Origin: Gemmatimonadota bacterium
Lineage (GTDB): Bacteria > Gemmatimonadota > Gemmatimonadetes > Longimicrobiales > Gaopeijiaceae
Reading direction: 5' to 3'
Length of the DNA stretch: 33,555 bases
Assembly (NCBI GenBank): GCA_028874905.1
Contig: JAPPGZ010000091.1
Location: 1 to 33,555 of the forward strand
In this document: piece after piece, positions 1 to 8,737 of the stretch
Position numbering within the stretch: position 1 is the first letter of the stretch
How the letters are laid out: each line of letters opens with the position of its first letter
Notes under the pieces: model-generated
What the model was told of the DNA's origin: nothing
Seen by the model: only the letters and a program-made list of their open reading frames with translations
The model's database searches: none
Made by a program: the position numbers and the translations under genes

Positions 1-1
1 G

Positions 2-682
2 AAGTTCCTGATCGCCGTGCTCAACTGGGCGTCCAAGTCCCGGGACGAGCGGGGCGAGCTGCTGCTCGCGTCGAATCCGCTGAGGGGTCTCAGGACGCCC
101 ACGGAGAAGAATCCCACGCGGGTGGTGCTCACGGAGGAGGAGTATCGGGCGCTGCTAGAAGTCTCCGGGCGGGTGGACTGGCGGTTCCATGTCGCGCTCG
201 TGCTCGCTCACGAGACGGGACACCGGATCGGGGCCATCCGTCAGCTCCGGTTCTCGGACATCGACTTCGAGGGCGGGGTGGTGCGGTGGCGCGCGGAGCA
301 CGAGAAGACCGGATACGAGCACCGGACGCCGGTGACGGCCGAAGCGTTGGCCGTCCTGCACGAGGCGCGGGAGAGGAGTTCGGGGCATGAGGACGCTCCG
401 GTTCTGCCCGCGCCGAGGGATGGCTCGAAGTGCGCTGGCCGGTCCTTGGTGCGAGCTTGGTGGTACAGAGCCCAGTCGTTGGCGGGGCTCGAACCGAAGC
501 GCGGGAGGGGCTGGCATTCGCTGAGGCGGAAGTTCGCTTCCGACCTGATGGACCAGCCGCTCAAGGTGCTCTGCGAGTTGGGCGGCTGGAAGACCGCCAA
601 GACGGTGCTTGAGTGCTACCAGCGAGCCGATGAGGGACAGCTTCGGAAGGCACTGGACGCCCGCCGGAGACCTCGAAGTTGA
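2..682 (+). CDS. Tyrosine recombinase/integrase, 3' part (cut by left window edge)
   Basis: This is the catalytic domain of a phage-type site-specific recombinase that cuts and rejoins DNA through a 3'-phosphotyrosyl bond. Counting from the GTG at 17, the full catalytic set is visible: Arg70 in GHRIGAI, Lys97 in HEKTG, His167 and Arg170 in HSLRR, Trp191 in GGW and Tyr201 in LECYQ. The reading frame is open to the window edge, so the GTG is probably not the real start and the N-terminal core-binding domain lies outside. It is followed by a non-coding gap that holds a tRNA-like hairpin, which fits an integrated or formerly integrated element. The active-site residues are intact, so nothing visible here says it is dead. 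Family call is firm; the element it serves is unknown. Confidence 0.88.
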   Translation, partial: KFLIAVLNWASKSRDERGELLLASNPLRGLRTPTEKNPTRVVLTEEEYRALLEVSGRVDWRFHVALVLAHETGHRIGAIRQLRFSDIDFEGGVVRWRAEHEKTGYEHRTPVTAEALAVLHEARERSSGHEDAPVLPAPRDGSKCAGRSLVRAWWYRAQSLAGLEPKRGRGWHSLRRKFASDLMDQPLKVLCELGGWKTAKTVLECYQRADEGQLRKALDARRRPRS

Positions 683-791
683 GGCTCACGAATCGGCGGG
701 AGTCAAACAGCGAGAATTGAGCGCACCAATCCCGTAAGCTCAAGGAATAAAAGGAGATCCGATCTTGAACGACACCGCCGTAACGTCAGGG

Positions 792-861
792 TCGGCCGGG
801 GGCCGGGATTCACACCCCGGACCCCGGCTCGATCAGGCTACGCCAACTCAGCTACCGCCGA
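792..861 (-). other. Degenerate tRNA-like sequence overlapping the susD stop
   Basis: Read on the minus strand, this 70-base stretch has tRNA-like pieces: a 5' arm (855-861) that pairs 6 of 7 with a 3' arm (792-798), then TA, then a D-arm-like GCTGAGTTGG with a matching AGC, and a T-arm-like stem CCGGG/CCCGG. No five-base-pair anticodon stem with a 7-base loop can be drawn, and the T loop (GTGTGAAT) is not canonical. It therefore cannot be a normal tRNA. It could be a decayed tRNA or an attachment-site remnant next to the integrase, or simply chance similarity within a terminator hairpin. Low confidence. Confidence 0.2.
795..828 (-). terminator. Strong hairpin after susD, likely terminator
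   Basis: Arms 795-807 and 816-828 pair at 12 of 13 positions, all G-C pairs, around the 8-base loop 808-815. The hairpin starts about 20 bases after the susD stop codon, on the side where susCD transcription would end. There is no T-tract after it, so it would be a non-canonical or Rho-assisted terminator, or an mRNA-stabilising stem. It overlaps the tRNA-like stretch. Confidence 0.5.
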
Positions 862-2065
862 GGTTCGGGTTCGACTCCCACTCGTCGATTCCAATCTCGA
901 AGCAGATGTCCCGCCCGGCCAGCGAGGGATCGTTCGCCCGCCTCAGGTCATTCAGCCTATGTCCCTGCAGCCACAGTTCCGCAGAGCGCTCGTACATCAG
1001 TTGATCCATCACCGCGGGACGGCTCATTTCGCCGTCGTAGGCATCGAGTCCCACGAACAAGCGGACCTCGTTGATCAGCGCCACTGCCCGATCAAGACTC
1101 CCCACTGCGATTTCGGCCTCGGCCTCCACTAGCCGGGCCTCCTGCCACGTGGAAATCGGGATCGGCGAGTCGCGAAACTTGTACTTCTCCTGCTCCACGT
1201 ATTTCCGCGTTGGATCAGGACCCGTTTCGTTGGGTCCCCTGTCGATGAACGGCGTTCGTGGATCGGCGATGAAGCGCGGATCGTCGTAGAAGGTTGGATG
1301 CACACCAGCCTCCCGCCGAGTGAGGGTGCGGGTCAGGCTGGCCACCGAGTTGTTTTCGCGGCCGCTGTTCTGCGAGTAAACGGCCTCGAATCGGTATCCG
1401 GCCTGTATTGCCTTGGCATCGGAGAGGGCCCCCGCGTAGTCTCCAAGCATCAGCCGGGTGCGTGCCCGGCCCACCTGAGCCCGCATGGCCCAGTCCGGTG
1501 TACCGGCCGCAGACGCGCGGCTCATCGCCTCGGTGAAGTCCTGTTCCGCAAGCTGGTAGAATTCGGCCGGCGGCATCGCAGGCCCGCCATTGAGCGTCCC
1601 TTCGCAGAAGTTGTCGCCCATCATCACCTTGGCCAGCCCTGCCCAGGTCCGAACCTGGGCAGGCTCCACCATACCGCCACCGCCACCGAACGCCTCGTCA
1701 ATCCGCCGGGCGGCGTCGTCCGCGACCCAGATCGCCCTCGAAAGGTTGTTGTAGACACCGTTTCCGTTCGAGGTACGGTCCATCAGTCCCGTTTCCACGG
1801 ACCTCCAACTCGGGAAGGAGCCAGTATGGATCAGCTCGAACGAAACAAGGCCGATGATGTTGATGGCACCTGTGTACATAAGGGCCCAGTCCCCGGCAAC
1901 GCCGTTGACCACCGGTGCCAGAGCCGCCTCCTGGTCGAGATCCTGCTCAAGGATCTGCTGTTCGTTTGCGACATCGAGCAACCCGCTGCACGCGGAAAGC
2001 GCAAAAGCGGATAGCGTGAGCACAAGCACACGAGTCAACAGAGAACGTTTCCTTGGGTAAGTCAT
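848..2065 (-). CDS. SusD/RagB-family outer-membrane lipoprotein
   Basis: This 405-residue protein is the surface lipoprotein lid that works with the TonB-dependent channel encoded just upstream, capturing an oligomeric nutrient and handing it to the transporter. The N-terminus has a basic start, a hydrophobic stretch and the lipobox LSAC with Cys26, followed by the typical GLLDVANEQQ beginning of mature SusD proteins. Helical TPR-like stretches and a C-terminal region with WLQGHRLNDLRR are typical of the family. The ATG is preceded by GGGAGG at a suitable distance. The gap to the susC stop is only 13 bases, so the two are co-transcribed. The substrate cannot be read from the sequence; no polysaccharide lyase or glycosidase is nearby, and the peptide-degrading neighbours make a peptide substrate possible. 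The stop codon lies within a tRNA-like/hairpin sequence. Confidence 0.88.
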   Translation of the reverse strand: MTYPRKRSLLTRVLVLTLSAFALSACSGLLDVANEQQILEQDLDQEAALAPVVNGVAGDWALMYTGAINIIGLVSFELIHTGSFPSWRSVETGLMDRTSNGNGVYNNLSRAIWVADDAARRIDEAFGGGGGMVEPAQVRTWAGLAKVMMGDNFCEGTLNGGPAMPPAEFYQLAEQDFTEAMSRASAAGTPDWAMRAQVGRARTRLMLGDYAGALSDAKAIQAGYRFEAVYSQNSGRENNSVASLTRTLTRREAGVHPTFYDDPRFIADPRTPFIDRGPNETGPDPTRKYVEQEKYKFRDSPIPISTWQEARLVEAEAEIAVGSLDRAVALINEVRLFVGLDAYDGEMSRPAVMDQLMYERSAELWLQGHRLNDLRRANDPSLAGRDICFEIGIDEWESNPNLGGS

Positions 2066-2078
2066 TTTTCCCTCCCCG

Positions 2079-4973
2079 TCACATCGACGTGCGGAATGTC
2101 AACAGGAAGATCCTCGGCGGGGGCAGAGTATCGAAGTCCTGTGCCTGCCTGAGGTTCGCGGCCCCGTCCCAGTTGGTCTCGGGGTGGATCCCGGAGAACT
2201 TGCTCCACATCCACAGATTTCTCGCGGAGAAGCGGATGCTGGAGCGGGTCAGGCCGAACCGGCCCAGCAAGTCGTCGGGCAAGTCGTAGCCAACGCTGAG
2301 TTCACGCACCGTGAAGAAGTCCGCCGGCTCGTAGAAGCCGGTGTATCCCAGCGTGGTGGTGTAGTTGTACAGGGAGTCCGATGCCGGGGTCGGGTCACCG
2401 TTCGGCCTCTGCACCAGCGAAAGGTACTCGTCGCCGGTGCGCACCCGATTTGACCAGTAGCGGGAGAAGTTGTTCTTCACCATGCCGCCCCGGAACTCCG
2501 ACATGCCGTCGAGCGTCAGGTTGCCCCAGCGCAGCTGCATCGAGTAGGACCCGAACCACTTGGGGTCCGTTTGCCCCTGGAACATCTGCTCGTCGGTGCG
2601 GCTGTGTCTCCGAGTCGTCGCGTCCCATCCGACGAGTTCGTAGCCCCACGCTCCGTGCACGGGATACCCTTCGCTTATCCGGTAGCCAAACCCGGAGATG
2701 TCGGCCACGCCACCCATGTCGGTGACTTCGTTCTTCGAGGTTGCGAACTGAACATTGGAAGACAACTCGAGGCTCTCGGAGCTGTAGAGGAGAGCGTTCA
2801 GCCCGATCTCGATCCCGCGGTTCTCGATCTCTCCGATGTTCGTCAACTGGTCGGCCGTAAATCCCTGCGAAGACGGGAACGGCTTGAAGAGGAGTGCATC
2901 CCTGGTCTTCTGGAAGTAGGCAGTGAACTCAAGACCGATCCGGTCGTCCAGCAGGCCAGCGTCCATGCCGACCTCGATCTCCTGAGAGCGCTCGGGGCCG
3001 AGCTCCGGGTTGCCGATGTTCCCCGGGGTCACTGCAGGCTGTCCGCCCTGCGCCGACACTGGAGCCCATGTGCGGTCCGCCGCGAACTGTGCCGGTGCCA
3101 ATCCGGACTCGCCGTACGCCACCCGCAGCTTCATGGTGGGCATGATACTCGTTGGCCAGAACCCCTCCTGGGAGATGTTGTACGCCACCGAGGCCTTCGG
3201 ATACAGCTGCGTGTCGAATTCGTTTCCAAAGGCGGAGTTGCCGTCCAGACGCATGCCCGCGGTCAGGAAGACCTTGTCCCACAGCCCGAGGGTCTCCTGC
3301 ACGAAGACGCCGGCGTTGATCTCCTCGATGCGCCGTTCGGATCCCTGCGTCACCGACGTCGCATCGACCGACTTGACTCCGGGCGCGGGGAAGTCCGTAC
3401 CACGGGCGTCCACGCGGATGGTGTTCTCGAAGTTGCCCTGGAAGCCCGCAGTCAGCTCCGACGTCAGCGTCTCGCCAATCGAGCTGGACAGGGTTGCACG
3501 GTACTCGGTCGTCACGTCGCGGAAGCTGCGCGTGTGATTGCGCTTGTTGCCGAGCTTGTTTCCCGACCCCTCGTAGGCGAAGGGGAAGAACTTGGTGAAT
3601 TCGTCTGCGTACCAGTCGACGCCGCTCCGGAAGGTGTGACTGAAGTAGTTGGTGGGTTGGTGCGTCACCTCGATCCCCGACGTAGTGCGCAACACCCGCT
3701 GGAAGTTCTCCAGAGTGCTATTGGCCGCCACGCTGCCGAAACGTTCCCCGTATGGTCGCTCAGCCGAAGCCGTGTACGGCAACCCGCTCGCGAACTGCGA
3801 ATAGAGTCCGTGGAGCGCGTTGTTGTCGTCGGGAACCCGTAGTCGGTTGTGCACGATGCCCGTTGTGGCGGTCACCGTCACGGTCGGGCTCAGGACGGTG
3901 GTCAGGTTGATCCTGCCGGTAATGACCTTGTTCCAGTTGGCATCTCCCTTGAGGGACGCTTCCTGCCCCTTGTAGCTCCCCGAAATGAAGTATCGGACCG
4001 CCTGCCCGCCCCCGCTGACCGAGCCGGCGTAGCGGTGGTGATAGCCGTTCTCGACCAGTTCCGTCGGGTCACGCGCCTGAAAGCCGTCGGGTCCCTGGAA
4101 GTACTTGTTCATTCTGCCGGGGAAAGTGTCCGTCGGCGTCCGTTCGAAGCCCTGCTCGACCTCGAAGTTCCATTGGGGTGCTCCACTGCGGCCTCGCTTC
4201 GTGAAGACCTGGATCACCCCGTTGGCGCCCTGCGTGCCATACAGGGTCGAGGCCGCAGATCCCTTCACGATTTCGATCCGTTCGATCTCCGAGGGAGAGA
4301 TATCCTGGAGCCTCGATATGTCCATGCCCCCGAACCAGACGCCCGACTGATCGTGAGAGGCGTCGATCCGGATTCCGTCGATGTACACGACGGGGTCGCC
4401 ACTGAGCGACACCGAGGTCATTCCGCGGATACGGATCATTCCGCCGAGACCGACGGTTCCAGAGGCCAGGTTCGTCGCCACACCCGCGGAGCGCCCCTGG
4501 ATGAGCTGATCGACGCTGGTGATCGGCGCCGACCGGACAACATCGACGGCATTCACCGTCGAAATGGAGTTGCCCAGCTTGCGCCGGGCGGTCTCGACAC
4601 CGGAGCCGGTCACCACGATTTCGTCGAGGCTGATCGCACGTTCGGTGAGCACGAAGTCGGCCACGACACCCTGCCCCACGGTCACGGTGACCTGAATCTC
4701 TTCCGGACCGAACCCGATGACATCGGCTCGAATGGTCAGTTCACCCGCCGGCACGTTGGGGATCAGGTAGCGGCCGTTGTTACCCGTGACGGTGCCGAGA
4801 CCGCTTCCGGGAACCGAAATCTGCACCCCCGAAAGCGGCCGTCCTCCAACCGAACTGGTTACGAGTCCCGTGACGCTTCCCGTCGTCTGGCCGAGCGCAG
4901 GCATCGCGGCCAGACAGAGTGCCGCGAGGGCCGAAAAGCCCCGCTTGAGGGGAGGAGGAATGGATCTGGTCAT
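2079..4973 (-). CDS. SusC/RagA-family TonB-dependent outer-membrane transporter
   Basis: This protein is an outer-membrane channel powered by TonB-ExbBD that imports substrates captured by the SusD partner. The chosen ATG at 4973 gives 964 residues and has a strong AAGGAGG seven bases upstream; an upstream in-frame start would add 11 residues without a signal. A signal peptide ends near ALGQ (about residue 28). It is followed by a carboxypeptidase-regulatory-like beta-sandwich domain (about 32-115), the SusC signature around LDEIVVTG, a plug domain with RIRGMTSVSLSGDPVVYIDG, and a long beta-barrel ending in an aromatic-poor LLTFRTSM. Length is normal for SusC proteins. It is the first gene of the susCD operon, and the 405-base region upstream must hold its promoter. 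The family is certain; the substrate is not known. Confidence 0.92.
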   Translation of the reverse strand: MTRSIPPPLKRGFSALAALCLAAMPALGQTTGSVTGLVTSSVGGRPLSGVQISVPGSGLGTVTGNNGRYLIPNVPAGELTIRADVIGFGPEEIQVTVTVGQGVVADFVLTERAISLDEIVVTGSGVETARRKLGNSISTVNAVDVVRSAPITSVDQLIQGRSAGVATNLASGTVGLGGMIRIRGMTSVSLSGDPVVYIDGIRIDASHDQSGVWFGGMDISRLQDISPSEIERIEIVKGSAASTLYGTQGANGVIQVFTKRGRSGAPQWNFEVEQGFERTPTDTFPGRMNKYFQGPDGFQARDPTELVENGYHHRYAGSVSGGGQAVRYFISGSYKGQEASLKGDANWNKVITGRINLTTVLSPTVTVTATTGIVHNRLRVPDDNNALHGLYSQFASGLPYTASAERPYGERFGSVAANSTLENFQRVLRTTSGIEVTHQPTNYFSHTFRSGVDWYADEFTKFFPFAYEGSGNKLGNKRNHTRSFRDVTTEYRATLSSSIGETLTSELTAGFQGNFENTIRVDARGTDFPAPGVKSVDATSVTQGSERRIEEINAGVFVQETLGLWDKVFLTAGMRLDGNSAFGNEFDTQLYPKASVAYNISQEGFWPTSIMPTMKLRVAYGESGLAPAQFAADRTWAPVSAQGGQPAVTPGNIGNPELGPERSQEIEVGMDAGLLDDRIGLEFTAYFQKTRDALLFKPFPSSQGFTADQLTNIGEIENRGIEIGLNALLYSSESLELSSNVQFATSKNEVTDMGGVADISGFGYRISEGYPVHGAWGYELVGWDATTRRHSRTDEQMFQGQTDPKWFGSYSMQLRWGNLTLDGMSEFRGGMVKNNFSRYWSNRVRTGDEYLSLVQRPNGDPTPASDSLYNYTTTLGYTGFYEPADFFTVRELSVGYDLPDDLLGRFGLTRSSIRFSARNLWMWSKFSGIHPETNWDGAANLRQAQDFDTLPPPRIFLLTFRTSM

Positions 4974-5378
4974 ACGTCGCCTCCTTGTGTTGCGGGCCGC
5001 ACGCACCGCCGGTGTAGCGGAAGAGGTAACGACCCTGCGAGCATCTATCGCGATTCAACTCACCTGCGACGCTCGCCCCTGCAAGGAGCGACTTTTCAAG
5101 AAGCCGGACGTAGCTGTCGGGCCGCGGGGACCCATGCTGGATATCGTTGCGGATACACTTGTCCAGCAGGGTCAACGTACGTGCCACCGGGGCCCTGAGC
5201 AAGCCGGAAGTTGTCGCCTCCACGCATTCGCCGCCCACTCCATGGCGGACATCCGCGGCCATGTCACCATCCGCCGCGAGGTCCTTCCCAAGCCCGGAGC
5301 CAGACGGTACAGTTACGCGGCGGAGGGCGGGGGGTCGAAGCCCGCCGCGTATGGCAATCACTCACCGCGAAGAGGACC
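4974..5378. other. Intergenic region between divergent susC and fbaB
   Basis: This 405-base stretch separates the susC start (minus) and the aldolase start (plus). Open frames cross it on both strands, but they run on into the flanking genes in other frames, lack recognisable domains and have no ribosome-binding site, so I see no gene. It must contain both promoters. A weak sigma70-like candidate for the aldolase is listed separately; no convincing candidate was found for susC. Confidence 0.6.
5285..5313 (+). promoter_or_regulatory. Candidate sigma70-type promoter for the aldolase
   Basis: TTCCCA (5285-5290) and TACAGT (5308-5313) each match the consensus at four of six positions and are 17 bases apart, followed by a leader of about 60 bases to the ATG at 5379. 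This is by eye in GC-rich DNA and is weak support. Confidence 0.25.
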
Positions 5379-6440
5379 ATGTCCGTATCCAACAGAATCG
5401 AAGACCTTCTGGGAGCCGAGGCCGAAGACCTTCTCACCTACCGCGCGAAAGGCTTTCCGCGCGCACAACTCCACCTTCCCGGACCCGATTTCGTCGACCG
5501 TGTCGTCGCGGGCACCGATCGCAATCCGCAGGTGTTGCGCAGCATGCAGCAGATCCTCGGCCACGGGCGGCTCGCCGGCACCGGCTACGTCTCCATCCTG
5601 CCGGTCGACCAGGGGATCGAGCACTCGGCGGGGGCGTCGTTCGCGCCCAATCCACCGTTTTTCGACCCGGGGAACATCGTCGAACTGGCGCTGGAGGGCG
5701 GGTGCAACGCGGTGGCGTCCACACTGGGCGTTCTGGGCTCGGTCTCGCGGAAGTACGCCCATCGGATCCCGTTTCTGGTCAAGCTCAACCACAATGAGCT
5801 TCTCACCTATCCCAACCGCTACGACCAGGTGATGTTCGCGAGCGTGCAGCAGGCGTGGGAGCTCGGTGCGGTGGCGGTCGGCGCCACGATCTACTTCGGA
5901 TCGGATCAGGGAATGCGCCAGCTGCAGGAGACCTCCGAAGCCTTCCAGATGGCGCATGAACTGGGCATGGTCACGGTGCTGTGGTGCTACCTGCGGCAGT
6001 CCGCCTTCAACAAGGACGGGGTGAACTACCACGCCGCCGCCGACCTCACGGGTCAGGCCAACCACCTCGGAGTGACGATCGAAGCCGACATCGTCAAGCA
6101 GAAGCAGGCCGAGAACAACAACGGCTACCGGGCCATCGGCTTCGGCCGCACGCACGACAAGGTGTACTCGGAGCTGGTCCCGGGCGATCACCCGATCGAG
6201 CTGACGCGCTACCAGGTGGCCAACTGCTACATGGGCCGCGTGGGGCTGATCAATTCAGGAGGGTCGAGCGGGGCCAACGACTTCGCGCAGGCCGCGCGCA
6301 CGGCGGTGATCAACAAGCGGGCCGGGGGTATGGGTCTGATCTCGGGGCGCAAGGCGTTCCAGCGCCCGATGGCCGACGGCGTCAAGCTGCTGAACCTGAT
6401 CCAGGACGTCTTCCTGGACGAGTCGATCGAGGTGGCGTAG
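5379..6440 (+). CDS. fbaB: Class I fructose-bisphosphate aldolase (DhnA/FbaB type)
   Basis: This cytoplasmic enzyme splits fructose 1,6-bisphosphate into dihydroxyacetone phosphate and glyceraldehyde 3-phosphate (EC 4.1.2.13), and can run in reverse in gluconeogenesis. It forms a Schiff base and needs no metal. The 353-residue protein is close to the E. coli FbaB length and is alike along its whole length: [34 protein letters not shown], a TGQANHL segment, [10 protein letters not shown] and [11 protein letters not shown]. The Schiff-base lysine is expected in the IVKQK motif, most likely Lys240. The start was set at the ATG preceded by AGAGGA; an upstream in-frame start would add 56 residues with no family similarity. 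It stands alone between divergent susC and a convergent acetyltransferase gene 16 bases downstream. Confidence 0.95.
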   Translation: MSVSNRIEDLLGAEAEDLLTYRAKGFPRAQLHLPGPDFVDRVVAGTDRNPQVLRSMQQILGHGRLAGTGYVSILPVDQGIEHSAGASFAPNPPFFDPGNIVELALEGGCNAVASTLGVLGSVSRKYAHRIPFLVKLNHNELLTYPNRYDQVMFASVQQAWELGAVAVGATIYFGSDQGMRQLQETSEAFQMAHELGMVTVLWCYLRQSAFNKDGVNYHAAADLTGQANHLGVTIEADIVKQKQAENNNGYRAIGFGRTHDKVYSELVPGDHPIELTRYQVANCYMGRVGLINSGGSSGANDFAQAARTAVINKRAGGMGLISGRKAFQRPMADGVKLLNLIQDVFLDESIEVA

Positions 6441-6456
6441 GGGGACGTGCGCGGGG

Positions 6457-6957
6457 TCAATCCAGGCCGGCCACGGAGCTCCGCCGCTCCATGAGCACCA
6501 CGTCGCGCCAGCGCCCGTCGTGGAAACGGCCAAGGCGTTCGTGGGTCCCGAGGACGCGGAAGCCGGCCTTCTCGAAGATGCAGATCGAGGCCTGGTTCTC
6601 CGGAAAGATGCCCGCCTGCAGCGTCCAGAGGCCGAGCGACTCGGTCTGCCGGACGAGTTCCAGCAGCAGCTTCGCCCCCACGCCACGGCCGCGTGCCGAT
6701 GCGGCGACGTAGATCATGACCTCGCGAACCCCCGCGTAGACGCAACGCCGCGAGACGGGACTGAGGCCTCCGAACCCGACCACCGCTTCGTCCACTTCGG
6801 CGACGATCCGGCACTCCGGGCTTCGCGCCGCGTTCCAGCTCTCCCACTCCGGCACGTCGGTCTCGAAGGTCGCGTTGCCGGACTCGATGCCCTGCCGGTA
6901 GATCTCCGCCACGGCGGGCCAATCGCCCGGAACCATTGGGCGGAAGGTGACCTTCAC
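6457..6957 (-). CDS. GNAT N-acetyltransferase (MnaT/Pat-like)
   Basis: This 166-residue GNAT-fold enzyme transfers an acetyl group from acetyl-CoA to the amine of a small molecule. The N-terminal FRPMVPGDWPAVAEIYRQGI, the acetyl-CoA pyrophosphate loop RGRGVG (residues 89-94) and the C-terminal FEKAGFRVLGTHERLGRF place it with the L-amino-acid N-acyltransferase (MnaT/YncA) and phosphinothricin acetyltransferase group. The start is GTG at 6957, overlapping the stop of the upstream D-aminoacylase gene as GTGA, so translation is coupled. Being last in a cluster with an N-acyl-amino-acid deacylase suggests a role in acyl-amino-acid turnover or in detoxifying amino-acid-like compounds. The true substrate is unknown and the name should not be read as herbicide resistance. 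Confidence 0.85.
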   Translation of the reverse strand: MKVTFRPMVPGDWPAVAEIYRQGIESGNATFETDVPEWESWNAARSPECRIVAEVDEAVVGFGGLSPVSRRCVYAGVREVMIYVAASARGRGVGAKLLLELVRQTESLGLWTLQAGIFPENQASICIFEKAGFRVLGTHERLGRFHDGRWRDVVLMERRSSVAGLD

Positions 6958-8675
6958 CGTTCGCTGCCAGCCCGGCGCACGACTTCGCCGGGTGCTTCGC
7001 CGGTCATTTCACCGTCACGCAGGACCGGCACGCCGTTCACGAAAACGTGCACCATCCCTTCGGCGAAGCGCTGGGGGTGGTCCCAGTCCGAGCGGTCGAT
7101 GATCGTGGCGGGGTCGAAGATCGCAATGTCCGCGCGCATTCCTGCGGCCAGGCGGCCACGGTCGTCGATGCCGTGGAAGTCGGCGGGCAGCGAGGTGATC
7201 TTGCGCACGGCCTCTTCCAGCGACAAAACCCCTTCGTTTCGGGCGTAGTGGCCGATCAGGCGCGGAAAGGTGCCGGCACTGCGGGGGTGGCCGCCTTGCG
7301 CGTCGGAGCCGTCGGCATAGGCACCGTCGCTCGCGATCATGTTCCATGGCTGGACCATGAGGCGGCGCACGTCGTGTTCCTTGATGGCGCCCAGGGTCAG
7401 GTTGACGGGCTGCGACGACCCGATGATCAGTTCCGCGACCGCGTCGAAGGGGTCCTGGCCCCGTTGTTGCGCGATCTCCGAGAGGTAGAGGCCGACGAGT
7501 TCGGGGTAGTCGGCCGAGCTGGTGATCCTCATGCTGGTGTACCCGGTCGCCTTCAGCCACGCGAAGCCGCCGTCCACCCCGTTCTCGCTTGCGTCCCTGA
7601 GCCGGGCCCGGGCTGCCGGGTCCGCCAGCCCCGCCTGGAGTTGCGCCATCGCCTCGTCCGTCCGGCCCTGCCGCTGCATCTGCCGGAAGGCGTCGAGTCC
7701 CTCCAGGTCCGGCGGCGCCACGACGATGCCGGTCAGGCTGGCCGTCGCGGCCCCGTCGTACGGGTACTGGTCGGACACGATCACGATGCCCCGCTCGCGT
7801 GCACTCTCCACCAGCTCCACGATGTCGGCGATCACGCCCTCGTTGTGAAGGCCCACCGCCTTCAGGTGGCCGATCTTGCCCGGCAGTCGCGCCGTCTCCG
7901 CGATCTCGACCACCTCACGGTCCGACCCCACGAAGTCGTGTACCGGGTTCCGCACGTGCGAGTCGTATACGCCGCCGTACTCCGCGGCCTCCATGGCCAG
8001 TGCGATTACTTCGGCCGTCTCGGCGAACATCCCGGGTTCGTACATCAGCCCGGTCGAGAGCCCGAAGGCGCCGAGTTCCATGCCCTCGCGGACGAGACCG
8101 CGCATCTTCTCCAGCTCTTCGGGGGTCGGGGCCCGTTGCTGGTCTTCGCCCAGTACCTCGTTGCGGATGCCGTTGTGCCCGATGTAGAAGGCAACGTTGG
8201 TGCCGATCCCCTGCGCCGCGTACAGCTCCGAAAAACGGCGGATGTGCGCCGGGGCGAACTGTCCATCCGGTCCGCCGAAGACGGTCGTCACGCCCTGCCG
8301 GATGAAGCCCTCGTTGAGGTTGTTGCCGGGCAGCACAATCGCCGGCGGCGTGTGGTTGTGGACGTCGATGAAGCCGGGCGCCACCACAAGGCCGGTGGCA
8401 TCGATGGTGTCGGTCGCCTGCGCGCCGCCGCCATCGGCCGCGGCACCACCCACCGTGACGATGCCGTGCCCCGCGATCACGACCGTTCCGGTACGGGGCG
8501 GGTCTCCCGAGCCGTCCACGACCGTGCCGCCGAGGATGATGAGATCGGCCGTTTCAACACCGCGCGCGCATGCGGCAAACAGAAGCACGCCGAGCAACGG
8601 CCATGCCGCGCCCAGCCGACGCCGGGGACCGGTGTGCAAATCGACGCCACGCCCGACGGTGGATCGGCGCGTCAT
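6954..8675 (-). CDS. N-acyl-D-amino-acid deacylase (D-aminoacylase) lipoprotein
   Basis: This amidohydrolase-superfamily enzyme is predicted to hydrolyse N-acyl-D-amino acids or related D-residue amides to the free amino acid. The ATG at 8675 has GGAGG six bases upstream and gives 573 residues; the open frame extends further upstream but only as antisense noise. Residues 1-36 form a signal peptide with lipobox FAAC (Cys36), so it is a lipoprotein facing the periplasm or surface. Metal-site motifs are VHNH (His106, His108), DSHVRN (His240), KIGHLKA (His270) and IASDGAY. The C-terminal segment GRLAAGMRADIAIFD is typical of the family. The usual metal-bridging Cys (normally GNCG) is replaced by Asp137 in GGPDG, which sets it apart from characterised D-aminoacylases. 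It shares an overlapping GTGA junction with the downstream acetyltransferase. Confidence 0.85.
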   Translation of the reverse strand: MTRRSTVGRGVDLHTGPRRRLGAAWPLLGVLLFAACARGVETADLIILGGTVVDGSGDPPRTGTVVIAGHGIVTVGGAAADGGGAQATDTIDATGLVVAPGFIDVHNHTPPAIVLPGNNLNEGFIRQGVTTVFGGPDGQFAPAHIRRFSELYAAQGIGTNVAFYIGHNGIRNEVLGEDQQRAPTPEELEKMRGLVREGMELGAFGLSTGLMYEPGMFAETAEVIALAMEAAEYGGVYDSHVRNPVHDFVGSDREVVEIAETARLPGKIGHLKAVGLHNEGVIADIVELVESARERGIVIVSDQYPYDGAATASLTGIVVAPPDLEGLDAFRQMQRQGRTDEAMAQLQAGLADPAARARLRDASENGVDGGFAWLKATGYTSMRITSSADYPELVGLYLSEIAQQRGQDPFDAVAELIIGSSQPVNLTLGAIKEHDVRRLMVQPWNMIASDGAYADGSDAQGGHPRSAGTFPRLIGHYARNEGVLSLEEAVRKITSLPADFHGIDDRGRLAAGMRADIAIFDPATIIDRSDWDHPQRFAEGMVHVFVNGVPVLRDGEMTGEAPGEVVRRAGSER

Positions 8676-8737
8676 GGTGGCCTCCTGCATTGTCGTGTAG
8701 CTGTAACGCCGCGAATCCGGCGCCCTGCGGCGGGACG

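Noticed and set aside
867..881. GGGTTCGACTCCC on the plus strand, like a tRNA T-arm
   Set aside because: Only three stem pairs form, and the bases are the conserved C-terminal codons of susD.
1298..2014. Long plus-strand open frames opposite susD and susC
   Set aside because: Antisense open frames are expected in GC-rich coding DNA; the codon pattern and domains belong to the minus-strand genes.
4780..5361. 193-residue minus-strand open frame upstream of and overlapping susC
   Set aside because: No domain is recognised, its C-terminal third is susC in another frame and there is no ribosome-binding site; treated as a chance open frame.
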